A stretch of 11,370 bases of DNA from JAWXUT01 sp044426075 (GTDB lineage Bacteria > Bacillota > Clostridia > Christensenellales > DTU072). Below are positions 6,115 through 11,370 of this stretch, piece after piece. The stretch's first letter is position 1, and each line of letters begins with the position of its first letter. The position numbers and the translations under genes were made by a program. The notes under the pieces are model-generated. The model saw nothing but the letters and a program-made list of their open reading frames with translations, was not told where the DNA came from and searched no databases. The stretch covers positions 1 to 11,370 of the forward strand of contig JAWXUT010000054.1 of NCBI GenBank assembly GCA_044426075.1. The letters run 5' to 3'.

Positions 6115-7476
6115 TTAAAACTTTATCCACCTTTCTGACCGCGCACGTTTTAAGCACACAATAAATTTAATTACTTCAGCAACCATACTGAGTCCGTATA
6201 GTATAAATATATTAAAGTGGAACACTATTCCGCCCACAATTACAAGTGGAACGGATACACACCATATAGCGATAGTTTCACTTATTAGGCAGAATTTTGC
6301 ATCTCCACCTGAACGGAGCACTCCCACAATAAGCATAAAGTTTAGCGTTCTAAGCATAGCTGAACCCGCATAGCACCAGAGTAATTTTGTAGCAACATCA
6401 CGTGCTTCGTCACTTACATTTATAAAAATTTCGGGGGCAAAAAATGAGGTGGCAAAGGTGACCACTGCAACAAACGCACCCATAATCGCGCCGAACTGCA
6501 ATGTTAAACGGCGTTGCTTTGCTATATCTTGCCTATTGCCTTTTGCAACCACGTTAGTTATAAGTATTCCACCCGCGCAACCCACGCCAATCATAAATAC
6601 AGATATCAATTTATCTACACTTTGCGCAATATTGTACGCCGACAACATAACCTCTGAACTATCCAACTTGTCGTACACAAATAGATAAACCGTCATACTT
6701 AACACCCAGAAAAACTCGTTACTCAAAACTGGGAAGAATGTTGCAAAAAACTTTTTGTTAAAAGCTCTATCGCTCTTAAACATAACACTTGGTTTAGTAA
6801 AAATTGGATATTTGAATTTTATTAGTGCAATAACAACCACAATCATCTCTAGTGTTCTAGCAATAACAGTTCCCCACGCAGCGCCCATAATGCCCATAGC
6901 TTCAATGCCAAATGCACCAAACATAAATACATAATTGAATATCATGTTGCAAATAACGCCAAATATACTTGCATATAATGGAACATTTAGTTTTTTAATT
7001 GCACGTAACACGAAAGAAAACGTCATTGTAACGGACATTGGGATAAAGCTTAGTGCAACAACTTGCAAAAAGTCTGAAGCATATTGCGCATATTCTGCAG
7101 ATGGGCTATACAAACCTATTACATTTGTAGCCATCAATCCGCAAAACAATGTTGCAAATATTCCTATACCTATATTTAATGACAACGCTAATCCAACACG
7201 CCTAGGTATCATTTTTTCATTGCCGTTATGCGTATATTGTGCAATATACATATTTGCTGTGTTTCCAACAGAATTGTGCAACATCTGTATGATAAACACC
7301 ACTTGGTTTGCAAGCAAAACTGCACTTAGGCAGTATTCTGCTATATCGGCTGGCAACCACCCAACCATAGTTTGGTCAATAATATTCAACACCGCTGTAA
7401 CCAAATTTTGTAGTGCTATTGGTATGGCTAGCGGAATTATGTTTTTCATAAACGTTTTTTCTTTGAATATGCTCAT
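6115..7476 (-). CDS. MATE-family multidrug/organic cation efflux transporter
   Basis: A 453-residue membrane protein of normal MATE length with about twelve hydrophobic segments in two similar halves (MatE, PF01554, twice). Family signatures include the N-terminal IALQNLVTAVLNIIDQTMVGW (20-40, split into helix 1) and NYVFMFGAFG-IEAMGIMGAAWGT (181-203) before a conserved Arg. MATE proteins expel drugs or metabolites in exchange for Na+ or H+; the substrate cannot be read. Start choice: ATG 7476 with AAAGAG 6 nt upstream follows a strong promoter whose start is near 7524. The in-frame GTG at 7542 lies within that promoter's spacer and cannot be used. It is a single-gene unit convergent with the repeat-protein locus, and no clear terminator lies between them. 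Confidence 0.93.
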   Translation of the reverse strand: MSIFKEKTFMKNIIPLAIPIALQNLVTAVLNIIDQTMVGWLPADIAEYCLSAVLLANQVVFIIQMLHNSVGNTANMYIAQYTHNGNEKMIPRRVGLALSLNIGIGIFATLFCGLMATNVIGLYSPSAEYAQYASDFLQVVALSFIPMSVTMTFSFVLRAIKKLNVPLYASIFGVICNMIFNYVFMFGAFGIEAMGIMGAAWGTVIARTLEMIVVVIALIKFKYPIFTKPSVMFKSDRAFNKKFFATFFPVLSNEFFWVLSMTVYLFVYDKLDSSEVMLSAYNIAQSVDKLISVFMIGVGCAGGILITNVVAKGNRQDIAKQRRLTLQFGAIMGAFVAVVTFATSFFAPEIFINVSDEARDVATKLLWCYAGSAMLRTLNFMLIVGVLRSGGDAKFCLISETIAIWCVSVPLVIVGGIVFHFNIFILYGLSMVAEVIKFIVCLKRARSERWIKF

Positions 7477-7530
7477 TACTGTCTCTTTAGCTTTATAGAA
7501 TAGAAGCAATTTGCCTCTTAAAGCGATTGT

Positions 7531-7559
7531 ATTGTAGCACACGCTATATATGGTGTCAA
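7531..7559 (-). promoter_or_regulatory. Promoter of the MATE transporter
   Basis: Minus strand: consensus TTGACA (7554-7559), 17-bp spacer, TACAAT (7531-7536). It gives a leader of about 48 nt and fixes the start codon at 7476. The 100 bp beyond it (7560-7664) are very T-rich and hold nothing else that I can name. Confidence 0.88.
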
Positions 7560-7664
7560 TTAGAATATATCATTTATTTTTTTTTGATTTTTTAGCCATT
7601 TACTCTATTTTTACTACATTGTTTTCAAAATTATATATAACAATTTTTTTACACTCTTATACAC

Positions 7665-7693
7665 AAAAAAGGCCACAAATTGTGACCTTTTTT
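7665..7693 (-). terminator. Terminator of the DUF3793-flavodoxin operon
   Basis: Minus-strand RNA: AAAAAAGGUCACA, loop AUU, UGUGGCCUUUUUU, a 13-bp stem containing one G.U pair and ending in six U. On the plus strand that pair is a C/A mismatch (7673/7685), so the minus direction is favoured. It begins 28 bp after the flavodoxin stop codon. Confidence 0.9.
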
Positions 7694-7721
7694 GCAAAAT
7701 TATAACCGGAGATTGCTCTCA

Positions 7722-8135
7722 TTAAACAACACTATTAATGTAACTTATACATGCATCTTCTGTTTCTTCATCCTCTTGGCAAATTAACCCTTCACCAGAC
7801 AACACTGTAATGCCAGCATCTTGAGCATCTGCAACCCAGTTGCGCATCCACTCGCCATCGCCCCAGCCATATGAACCGAATAAGCCAACATCTTTGCCCG
7901 CCAACTCTGATTTAATAGCTTCATAGAATGGTGCAAATACATCTTCTTCTAACTCTTCTGCGCCTTGTGATGAACATCCTAAAAATACTGCATCATATGC
8001 GCCTATAGTTCCGCTAAAATCTTCAACGCTACTTGCTTCAACTGCGTGACCTTTTGCTATCGCCGCTTTTTTTAAGATATCTGCCAACGCTTCAGTTCTG
8101 CCAGTTCCGCTCCAATAAATTATTCCTATTTTCAT
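7722..8135 (-). CDS. Flavodoxin (short-chain, FMN-binding)
   Basis: A 137-residue flavodoxin of the short-chain type. FMN-binding elements are all present: the phosphate loop YWSGTGRTE (7-15), the loop GCSSQGAEELEED (53-65) next to the isoalloxazine, and FGSYGWGDGEWMRNW (86-100). The acidic surface is typical. It carries low-potential electrons and commonly replaces ferredoxin when iron is scarce. Arg13 stands where Asn is commonest in clostridial members (SGTGNT), probably without loss of function. AAAGGAG lies 5 nt before ATG 8135. The gene is 16 bp downstream of the DUF3793 gene and ends before a terminator, so the two form an operon. Its promoter lies between two palindromes, which fits metal-controlled expression (inferred). 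Confidence 0.95.
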   Translation of the reverse strand: MKIGIIYWSGTGRTEALADILKKAAIAKGHAVEASSVEDFSGTIGAYDAVFLGCSSQGAEELEEDVFAPFYEAIKSELAGKDVGLFGSYGWGDGEWMRNWVADAQDAGITVLSGEGLICQEDEETEDACISYINSVV

Positions 8136-8151
8136 ATTTACTCCTTTGCTG

Positions 8152-8712
8152 TTATACAGCTCTTTTAAAGATCATTGTGAGGTCGTCGCCAGACTCAATT
8201 CTGCACCTTATGCGACTTGCACACTTTTTGTATGTAGTGAATAACTTTTTGCATTCTTCTACATTGTGATATACTTTCCATACGCCACAGTGTTTGTAGC
8301 CGTGTGGATCTGCAATAAACCCTTTTATATCCGCGAGTGGATAACCTAAAAACACACCGATTTCGTGTGGGAACTCATCCGCACTGTGAAATCTTTTGCT
8401 TAAGCACTCCAACATCTCTTTTGCATCAGCGCCATATCTGTAGCCATATTGTGCTAGAAACAATCTTGTTTCCGCACTAGCCAAACTTTTTGCCAATACT
8501 TTTTCGCGATATACCATTACCAACATACGCTCGCCATTGTCAAACACAACTTTCATCTCTATGCCAACCGACTGCAGCCTCAACCGTAAAAAATCAAGCT
8601 CTGCCATTAAGTCTTTATAGTCTTTGTGTTTAAACGCCACCAAGCTGCCAGCCTTAATACCAACCATAGCTAGTCCACATTGATATCCTATACGCCTTTC
8701 TACTTGAGTCAT
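8152..8712 (-). CDS. DUF3793-family protein
   Basis: A 186-residue soluble protein. The C-terminal half carries the DUF3793 (PF12672) signature: FPHEIGVFLGYPLADIKGFI (114-133), YKHCGVWKVY (139-148) and KKLFTTYKKC (155-164). The N-terminal part (about 11-80) is a basic alpha/beta region with no known motif. The function of the family is not known. In Clostridia it is often encoded beside flavodoxin, as here, which suggests a role in electron transfer or low-iron physiology. Cysteines at 12, 103, 142, 154, 164 and 170 are notable; Cys142 and Cys164 lie within the conserved blocks and could bind metal or be redox active (inference). ATG 8712 follows GAGGGTGG. It is the first gene of the operon. 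Confidence 0.88.
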   Translation of the reverse strand: MTQVERRIGYQCGLAMVGIKAGSLVAFKHKDYKDLMAELDFLRLRLQSVGIEMKVVFDNGERMLVMVYREKVLAKSLASAETRLFLAQYGYRYGADAKEMLECLSKRFHSADEFPHEIGVFLGYPLADIKGFIADPHGYKHCGVWKVYHNVEECKKLFTTYKKCASRIRCRIESGDDLTMIFKRAV

Positions 8713-8734
8713 TTGCCACCCTCTGCTAATAATA

Positions 8735-8750
8735 GTTAAGTTCTCTTAAC
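8735..8750. promoter_or_regulatory. Operator-like palindrome A at the DUF3793 transcription start
   Basis: GTTAAG-TTCT-CTTAAC, a perfect 6+6 inverted repeat, framed by a second inverted pair CTAAT (8726-8730) and ATTAG (8754-8758). It starts 6 bp after the -10 box, covering the predicted start site (about +1 to +16), where a bound repressor would block initiation. Its half-site matches palindrome B. Confidence 0.7.
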
Positions 8751-8756
8751 ATCATT

Positions 8757-8785
8757 AGTATATCACACCAGATTCGCTGCGTCAA
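8757..8785 (-). promoter_or_regulatory. Promoter of the DUF3793-flavodoxin operon
   Basis: Minus strand: TTGACG (8780-8785), 17-bp spacer, TATACT (8757-8762). The predicted start is near 8750 and the leader is about 38 nt. It is bracketed by palindromes B (upstream of -35) and A (over the start). Confidence 0.85.
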
Positions 8786-8792
8786 GCAATTT

Positions 8793-8810
8793 AGTTAAAT
8801 TTGTTTAACT
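8793..8810. promoter_or_regulatory. Operator-like palindrome B upstream of the DUF3793 promoter
   Basis: AGTTAAA-TTTG-TTTAACT, a perfect 7+7 inverted repeat. It lies 7 bp upstream of the -35 box and its centre is 59 bp from that of palindrome A. With A it defines the motif GTTAAR-N4-YTTAAC. Size and symmetry suit a dimeric winged-helix regulator such as the DtxR-family protein encoded just upstream; the match is inferred. Confidence 0.7.
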
Positions 8811-8817
8811 TTATTTA

Positions 8818-8856
8818 ATAAAAAATATAGCTGTAAATTTTATAATCTACAGCTAT
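8818..8856 (-). terminator. Terminator after the DtxR-family gene
   Basis: On the minus strand ATAGCTGTAGATT pairs with AATTTACAGCTAT (13 bp, one G.U) around an ATAA loop, followed by ATTTTTTATT. It lies 18 bp past the stop codon at 8875 and only 16 bp before palindrome B, so it insulates the regulator's operon from the flavodoxin operon. Confidence 0.85.
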
Positions 8857-8874
8857 TTGAAAATTGTGTTTGAA

Positions 8875-9240
8875 TTAAAATTTAGTAGCAACTTTTTGCA
8901 AGCAAGCCAACGTTTCATCACTCAATATATGCTCAATTTTGCAACACTCTATGTCTGCAGTCTCTTCAGAAACACCTATTTTAATTAGGAAATCCTTAAT
9001 TAACTTGTGCTTTTGTGATATACTTGTGGCAATTGTTCTTCCAGCATCTGTCAAAAAAATGTTGCGATATGCTTCCCTTATAACCAATCCTTTTGTAATA
9101 AGCTCTTCAACTGCAATTGTAACGGCTGCTTTTGATACACCCAAACTCTTTGCAACATCAACACTTCTTGTGCCGTCTTTAATGGTACCTAATACTAATA
9201 TTGATTCTAAGTAATCTTCATTTGCCTTTGTTATTTCCAC
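8875..9240 (-). CDS. DtxR/MntR-family metal-dependent regulator
   Basis: A 121-residue protein with an N-terminal winged helix (SVDVAKSLGVSKAAVTIAVEELITKGLV, 26-53) and a dimerisation/metal domain; it lacks the SH3-like third domain of DtxR, as MntR does. Aligning by eye, ligands are Asp9 (ANEDYLE; Asp8 of MntR, Met10 of DtxR), Glu12, His78 (QKHKL), Cys100, Glu103 and His104 (CKIEH). Cys100 falls at the Cys102 position of DtxR (Glu99 in MntR). Thus it combines an MntR-like Asp with a DtxR-like Cys. It would bind DNA when loaded with Fe(II) or Mn(II). The start is GTG at 9240, justified by GGAGGT 5-6 nt upstream (9246-9251). It is last in an apparent operon with two membrane-protein genes. Likely targets are palindromes A and B. 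Confidence 0.9.
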   Translation of the reverse strand: MEITKANEDYLESILVLGTIKDGTRSVDVAKSLGVSKAAVTIAVEELITKGLVIREAYRNIFLTDAGRTIATSISQKHKLIKDFLIKIGVSEETADIECCKIEHILSDETLACLQKVATKF

Positions 9241-9275
9241 AATAGACCTCCGTTTTGTCTTTTTGTTTAGCCTAA

Positions 9276-9776
9276 TTATAATTCGACTGCTTCACCAACT
9301 GCGTCTTCTACTGTTGGTTCAATTAACTTTACTCCATAATTTATTGTCATTTTGATTGCTGGCACCGAACTCTGCAAATACATATCGCCTGATGCTACTT
9401 CTTTATCCAGAACCAAACTATATGTAATATTTGTGCCATCATCTTCGCCCGCCGTCCACTCAATTAATTCATCATCAACAACTAGATACAATCCGCCAAG
9501 CTTGTTTGACATTGCGTATTGTAGTGTGCAACTATCTTCAGTAAATATTACGGTTATCTCGGGTTCGCAATATTGCCCAACCATAGCAACAATCATACTA
9601 GCTAATATTCCATCTGCAAGAATATCGTATTCTAATATATAGCTGCCTTCGTTTCCGTCAAAAAAATCTGTTGGCTCAGCTTCTTCAACCACTTCTTCAA
9701 AAAATATTATGCCTACAACAGATAAGGCTATTACTGCTATCATTAAAATAGCTACTATTATTTTTAAGATTTTCAT
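9276..9776 (-). CDS. Single-TM extracytoplasmic protein of unknown function
   Basis: I recognise no family. The 166-residue product begins MKILK followed by a long hydrophobic segment (about 6-26), a signal anchor or uncleaved signal without lipobox. After that comes an acidic linker (EEVVEEAEPTDFF, 27-39) and a mainly beta-strand acidic domain with two cysteines (70, 83) that could form a disulfide outside the cell. ATG 9776 has GGAG 5 nt upstream. It lies 19 bp after the four-TM gene and 35 bp before the DtxR-family gene with no terminator in either gap, so the three are probably cotranscribed. The link to metal regulation is by position only. Confidence 0.75.
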   Translation of the reverse strand: MKILKIIVAILMIAVIALSVVGIIFFEEVVEEAEPTDFFDGNEGSYILEYDILADGILASMIVAMVGQYCEPEITVIFTEDSCTLQYAMSNKLGGLYLVVDDELIEWTAGEDDGTNITYSLVLDKEVASGDMYLQSSVPAIKMTINYGVKLIEPTVEDAVGEAVEL

Positions 9777-9795
9777 ACTATCTCCAGTTTGCTGT

Positions 9796-10233
9796 TTATC
9801 TTATGATGAAATATATAATTAGCGCCGCCACAAACATAGTTATAAAGCCAATAATCATATAACTTAGGGTTTTTGAATAGCCTTTTGGGTTAATTTTGCC
9901 CATTTTATCCAATTTACATATAATTGGATGCAACGATACAAAGTATAAAAAGATAGATACAACTGTTGCAATTACTGCGTAAAGCATCATTGTTTCGGTG
10001 CCAACTATTGCTATAACCACCAATATTGCTATGAATATAGCCTTGCAGTTTGCAACCCAGTTCACCATATATTTTGCGAACAAATGGCGAGCCTCATCAT
10101 CTTTACTATCCGCCCATTCTTTAAAAGCATTCATGCTATTGCCGTACTTAAAGTCGGGTTTAAAGTACATTATTAGCACATTAGAAAGTTCCATTACCGC
10201 AAACATAATTATTGCTATTCTTAATACAATCAT
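9796..10233 (-). CDS. Small four-TM membrane protein of unknown function
   Basis: A 145-residue integral membrane protein with four predicted helices at about 2-23, 60-78, 82-101 and 123-143. Between helices 1 and 2 is a polar loop (KPDFKYGNSMNAFKEWADSKDDEARHLFAKY, about 25-55), and before helix 4 a basic stretch (KLDKMGKINPKGYSK, about 107-121). The pattern resembles conserved hypothetical membrane proteins of Clostridia, but I cannot name a family or transport motif. ATG 10233 has AAGGA upstream. It is the first gene of the likely operon with the 9276-9776 and DtxR-family genes, and has a consensus promoter. Confidence 0.78.
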   Translation of the reverse strand: MIVLRIAIIMFAVMELSNVLIMYFKPDFKYGNSMNAFKEWADSKDDEARHLFAKYMVNWVANCKAIFIAILVVIAIVGTETMMLYAVIATVVSIFLYFVSLHPIICKLDKMGKINPKGYSKTLSYMIIGFITMFVAALIIYFIIR

Positions 10234-10246
10234 AATTTCCTTACAA

Positions 10247-10262
10247 GTTAAGTTTATTTTAG
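10247..10262. promoter_or_regulatory. Degenerate copy of the A/B palindrome in the regulator operon leader
   Basis: GTTAAG-TTTA-TTTTAG matches GTTAAR-N4-YTTAAC at 10 of 12 defined positions. On the minus strand it shares the nine bases AACTTAACT with palindrome A. It lies just after the predicted start (about +5 to +20), the same relative place as palindrome A. A separate small palindrome, AGTTT-AC-AAACT, sits at 10261-10272. Suggests autoregulation; tentative. Confidence 0.35.
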
Positions 10263-10273
10263 TTTACAAACTC

Positions 10274-10302
10274 AGTATAACATTTAGTTTGCCATATGTC
10301 AA
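10274..10302 (-). promoter_or_regulatory. Promoter of the four-TM/single-TM/DtxR operon
   Basis: Minus strand: consensus TTGACA (10297-10302), 17-bp spacer, TATACT (10274-10279). Start near 10267, leader about 34 nt. It begins 8 bp beyond the stop codon of the upstream gene, so readthrough from that gene is also possible as no terminator intervenes. Confidence 0.88.
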
Positions 10303-10309
10303 GCCTTAA

Positions 10310-11128
10310 TTATGCAACAACTGTTCCGAATCCATTGATAAAATAATCACCTAATTGTAGCGCCAAATCAAGCACACTGTCGTATGGAATATAACCATAT
10401 CCCAAAATGTAAGAGATAACGCTTACAAGTTCTGCAGTATCTTCTAAGTTATCGTTTAGGTCCCCAATAAAGGTACATAGGTATATCCAATTGAGCGTAT
10501 TTAGCCCAGTAAGATCACCGCCAGCCATTTCTAAAATAGTTATTAGCTGTTCCGCTTGCCCTTCTTCTGAAGAGGATTCTGGATAATTAATAATGCCCAC
10601 AACGTCATATGTGAAGTTGATTAAAAGTTCAGTTTCTTTATATGACAGCTCCAAAACACGATCAAAAACATCGCGATATTTTACAATATAGTCATTCATT
10701 GTGGTTATCAAATTAACGCTAGCCGATACTGTATCGCCTATTTGTCCAGAATTTGACATTCCATAATACTTCAACATTTTAAGTTTTTTAAAAATAGAAA
10801 CCTTTTGATTGCTTCCATAATAAACTATATCAATAACAACTTCGGAATCAATATTATCCGTCACAATCAGCAATAAGTCGTTAAGCACACCAAAAGCTTC
10901 CATACTTTCAACTTCATCTTCGGGCAAGTTGTCTGACACCACTTTGTATTCTACAAGCATATCGCTAACTTCTTCCGCCGTTATACCCCGTTCGTATGCC
11001 ACAACTAAATAGCCCGCCATATCGTCTGTGAATTTTCTATTGACAAAAATAACTATACTCAATAATCCTATCAATATAATTGATAAGATTACAATTAAAC
11101 TAAGTTTTAGTATTTTTGCTTTTTGCAT
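10310..11128 (-). CDS. Single-TM, largely helical extracytoplasmic protein of unknown function
   Basis: I recognise no family. The 272-residue product has a short basic N-terminus (MQKAKILK), a hydrophobic segment at about 9-29 (signal anchor; no lipobox or clear cleavage site) and an acidic domain of about 240 residues. That domain looks alpha-helical, with long amphipathic stretches such as VSDMLVEYKVVSDNLPEDEV (54-73) and leucine/isoleucine-rich helices to the C-terminus. There is one cysteine (218). ATG 11128 follows AAGAGGG at a short distance. It has its own strong promoter, and no terminator separates it from the next operon. Its size, topology and position suggest a surface-facing accessory protein; nothing more can be said. 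Confidence 0.75.
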   Translation of the reverse strand: MQKAKILKLSLIVILSIILIGLLSIVIFVNRKFTDDMAGYLVVAYERGITAEEVSDMLVEYKVVSDNLPEDEVESMEAFGVLNDLLLIVTDNIDSEVVIDIVYYGSNQKVSIFKKLKMLKYYGMSNSGQIGDTVSASVNLITTMNDYIVKYRDVFDRVLELSYKETELLINFTYDVVGIINYPESSSEEGQAEQLITILEMAGGDLTGLNTLNWIYLCTFIGDLNDNLEDTAELVSVISYILGYGYIPYDSVLDLALQLGDYFINGFGTVVA

Positions 11129-11176
11129 AATCCCTCTTGCCTTAAAATTTGCGCAAACATTTGCACTTCACAACAA

Positions 11177-11206
11177 ATTATATCATTTTTTGAATAATTT
11201 TGTCAA
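11177..11206 (-). promoter_or_regulatory. Promoter of the 10310-11128 gene
   Basis: Minus strand: consensus TTGACA (11201-11206), 18-bp spacer, perfect TATAAT (11177-11182) preceded by TGA, an extended -10. One of the strongest-looking promoters here. Predicted leader about 40 nt. Confidence 0.88.
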
Positions 11207-11257
11207 GTTGTTATTTAGTATATTCTATTATGTGTGATTTAAACACATTTTGTCAAA

Positions 11258-11370
11258 TGAAAAAGTAAATTCCATAGTGGACAAAAAAATGGAGTTTACT
11301 TTTTCACTAAATTCCAGCGGAACTTAGTTGGGCACAAAGGGGAATTATGAGAGATTGGGGTTTTGCCTGT
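11258..11370 (-). mobile_element. Possible end of an insertion sequence or inverted-repeat element, continuing past the window
   Basis: TGAAAAAGTAAATTCCAT (11258-11275) and ATGGAGTTTACTTTTTCA (11289-11306) form an 18-bp inverted repeat with a single T.G pair around a 13-base spacer. It is followed directly by a second hairpin, ACTAAATTCC (11306-11315), AGC, GGAACTTAGT (11319-11328), with one imperfect pair. The outer end begins with TG, as IS3-type termini do. On the minus strand one frame is open from the window edge to TAG at 11309-11307 (ending CAQLSSAGI) and another to TAA at 11298-11296 (ending FRWNLVKK). Either could be the tail of a transposase, but 20-odd codons are too few to assign. 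Alternatives are an intergenic hairpin element or a terminator. Confidence 0.35.

Noticed and set aside
6935..7498. 187-codon open frame on the plus strand
   Set aside because: Antisense to the MATE transporter, whose family signatures and promoter are clear; the product has no recognisable features.
7477..7542. Upstream GTG start that would lengthen the MATE protein by 22 residues
   Set aside because: The GTG lies inside the spacer of the TTGACA-17-TACAAT promoter, before the transcription start.
9264..9285. TATAAT and TTAGGCTAA on the minus strand before the DtxR-family gene, as a private promoter with an IdeR-like half-box
   Set aside because: No -35 box at any usual spacing, and only half of the known box is present.
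11231..11247. TGTGT...ACACA hairpin
   Set aside because: Five-bp stem, weak, no adjoining gene end.
11348..11370. Possible plus-strand gene start (AAAGGGG then ATG, MRDWGFAC)
   Set aside because: Only seven or eight codons remain before the edge and two minus-strand frames are equally open; it cannot be judged.

Overview
The window looks like chromosomal DNA of a low-GC, Gram-positive-type anaerobe. An uncultured gut member of the Clostridia is my best guess. The support is AT-rich DNA with strong AGGAGG-type ribosome binding sites, many near-consensus sigma-A promoters with 17-18 bp spacers, the standard genetic code, and clostridial-type genes (a short-chain flavodoxin next to a DUF3793 protein, and Listeria-Bacteroides-type surface repeats). 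Lineage is inferred; there is no rRNA or other marker gene here.

Layout. 1-770 (-) is the N-terminal part of a membrane-anchored repeat protein that runs off the left edge. 853-1605 (-) is a sugar phosphate isomerase/epimerase-like TIM barrel. 1753-3404 (-) is a compact three-gene metalloid-type operon: ArsR repressor, ArsP-like permease and a mini-thioredoxin. It ends in a terminator and starts at a promoter whose -35 box lies inside one of two or three helically phased repeats. 3694-4806 (+) is alanine dehydrogenase with its own promoter, an upstream perfect inverted repeat and a UUCG-loop terminator. 4933-5796 (+) is a protein of three carboxypeptidase-regulatory-like beta domains. It overlaps by one base a possible 96-residue cysteine-rich ORF. 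6115-7476 (-) is a MATE efflux transporter.

Right half, all on the minus strand. 7722-8712 is a DUF3793-flavodoxin operon with a terminator and a promoter flanked by two palindromes of the form GTTAAR-N4-YTTAAC. Upstream lie 10233-8875, a likely three-gene operon (four-TM membrane protein, single-TM protein, DtxR-family regulator) with its own promoter and terminator, and 11128-10310, a single-TM protein of unknown function with its own promoter. The regulator carries a mixed metal-ligand set (Asp as in MntR, Cys as in DtxR/IdeR). A degenerate copy of the palindrome sits in the leader of its own operon, so I infer an iron- or manganese-responsive circuit that controls flavodoxin/DUF3793 and perhaps itself. 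From 11258 to the right edge an 18-bp inverted repeat and a second hairpin may mark the end of an insertion sequence.

The best candidates for something undescribed are the DtxR-like regulator with paired operators around the DUF3793-flavodoxin promoter, the cysteine-rich ORF with a CCPPCC motif coupled to the repeat protein, and the uncharacterised membrane-protein genes grouped with the regulator. Nothing in the window is clearly a defence system, CRISPR array, RNA gene or phage.
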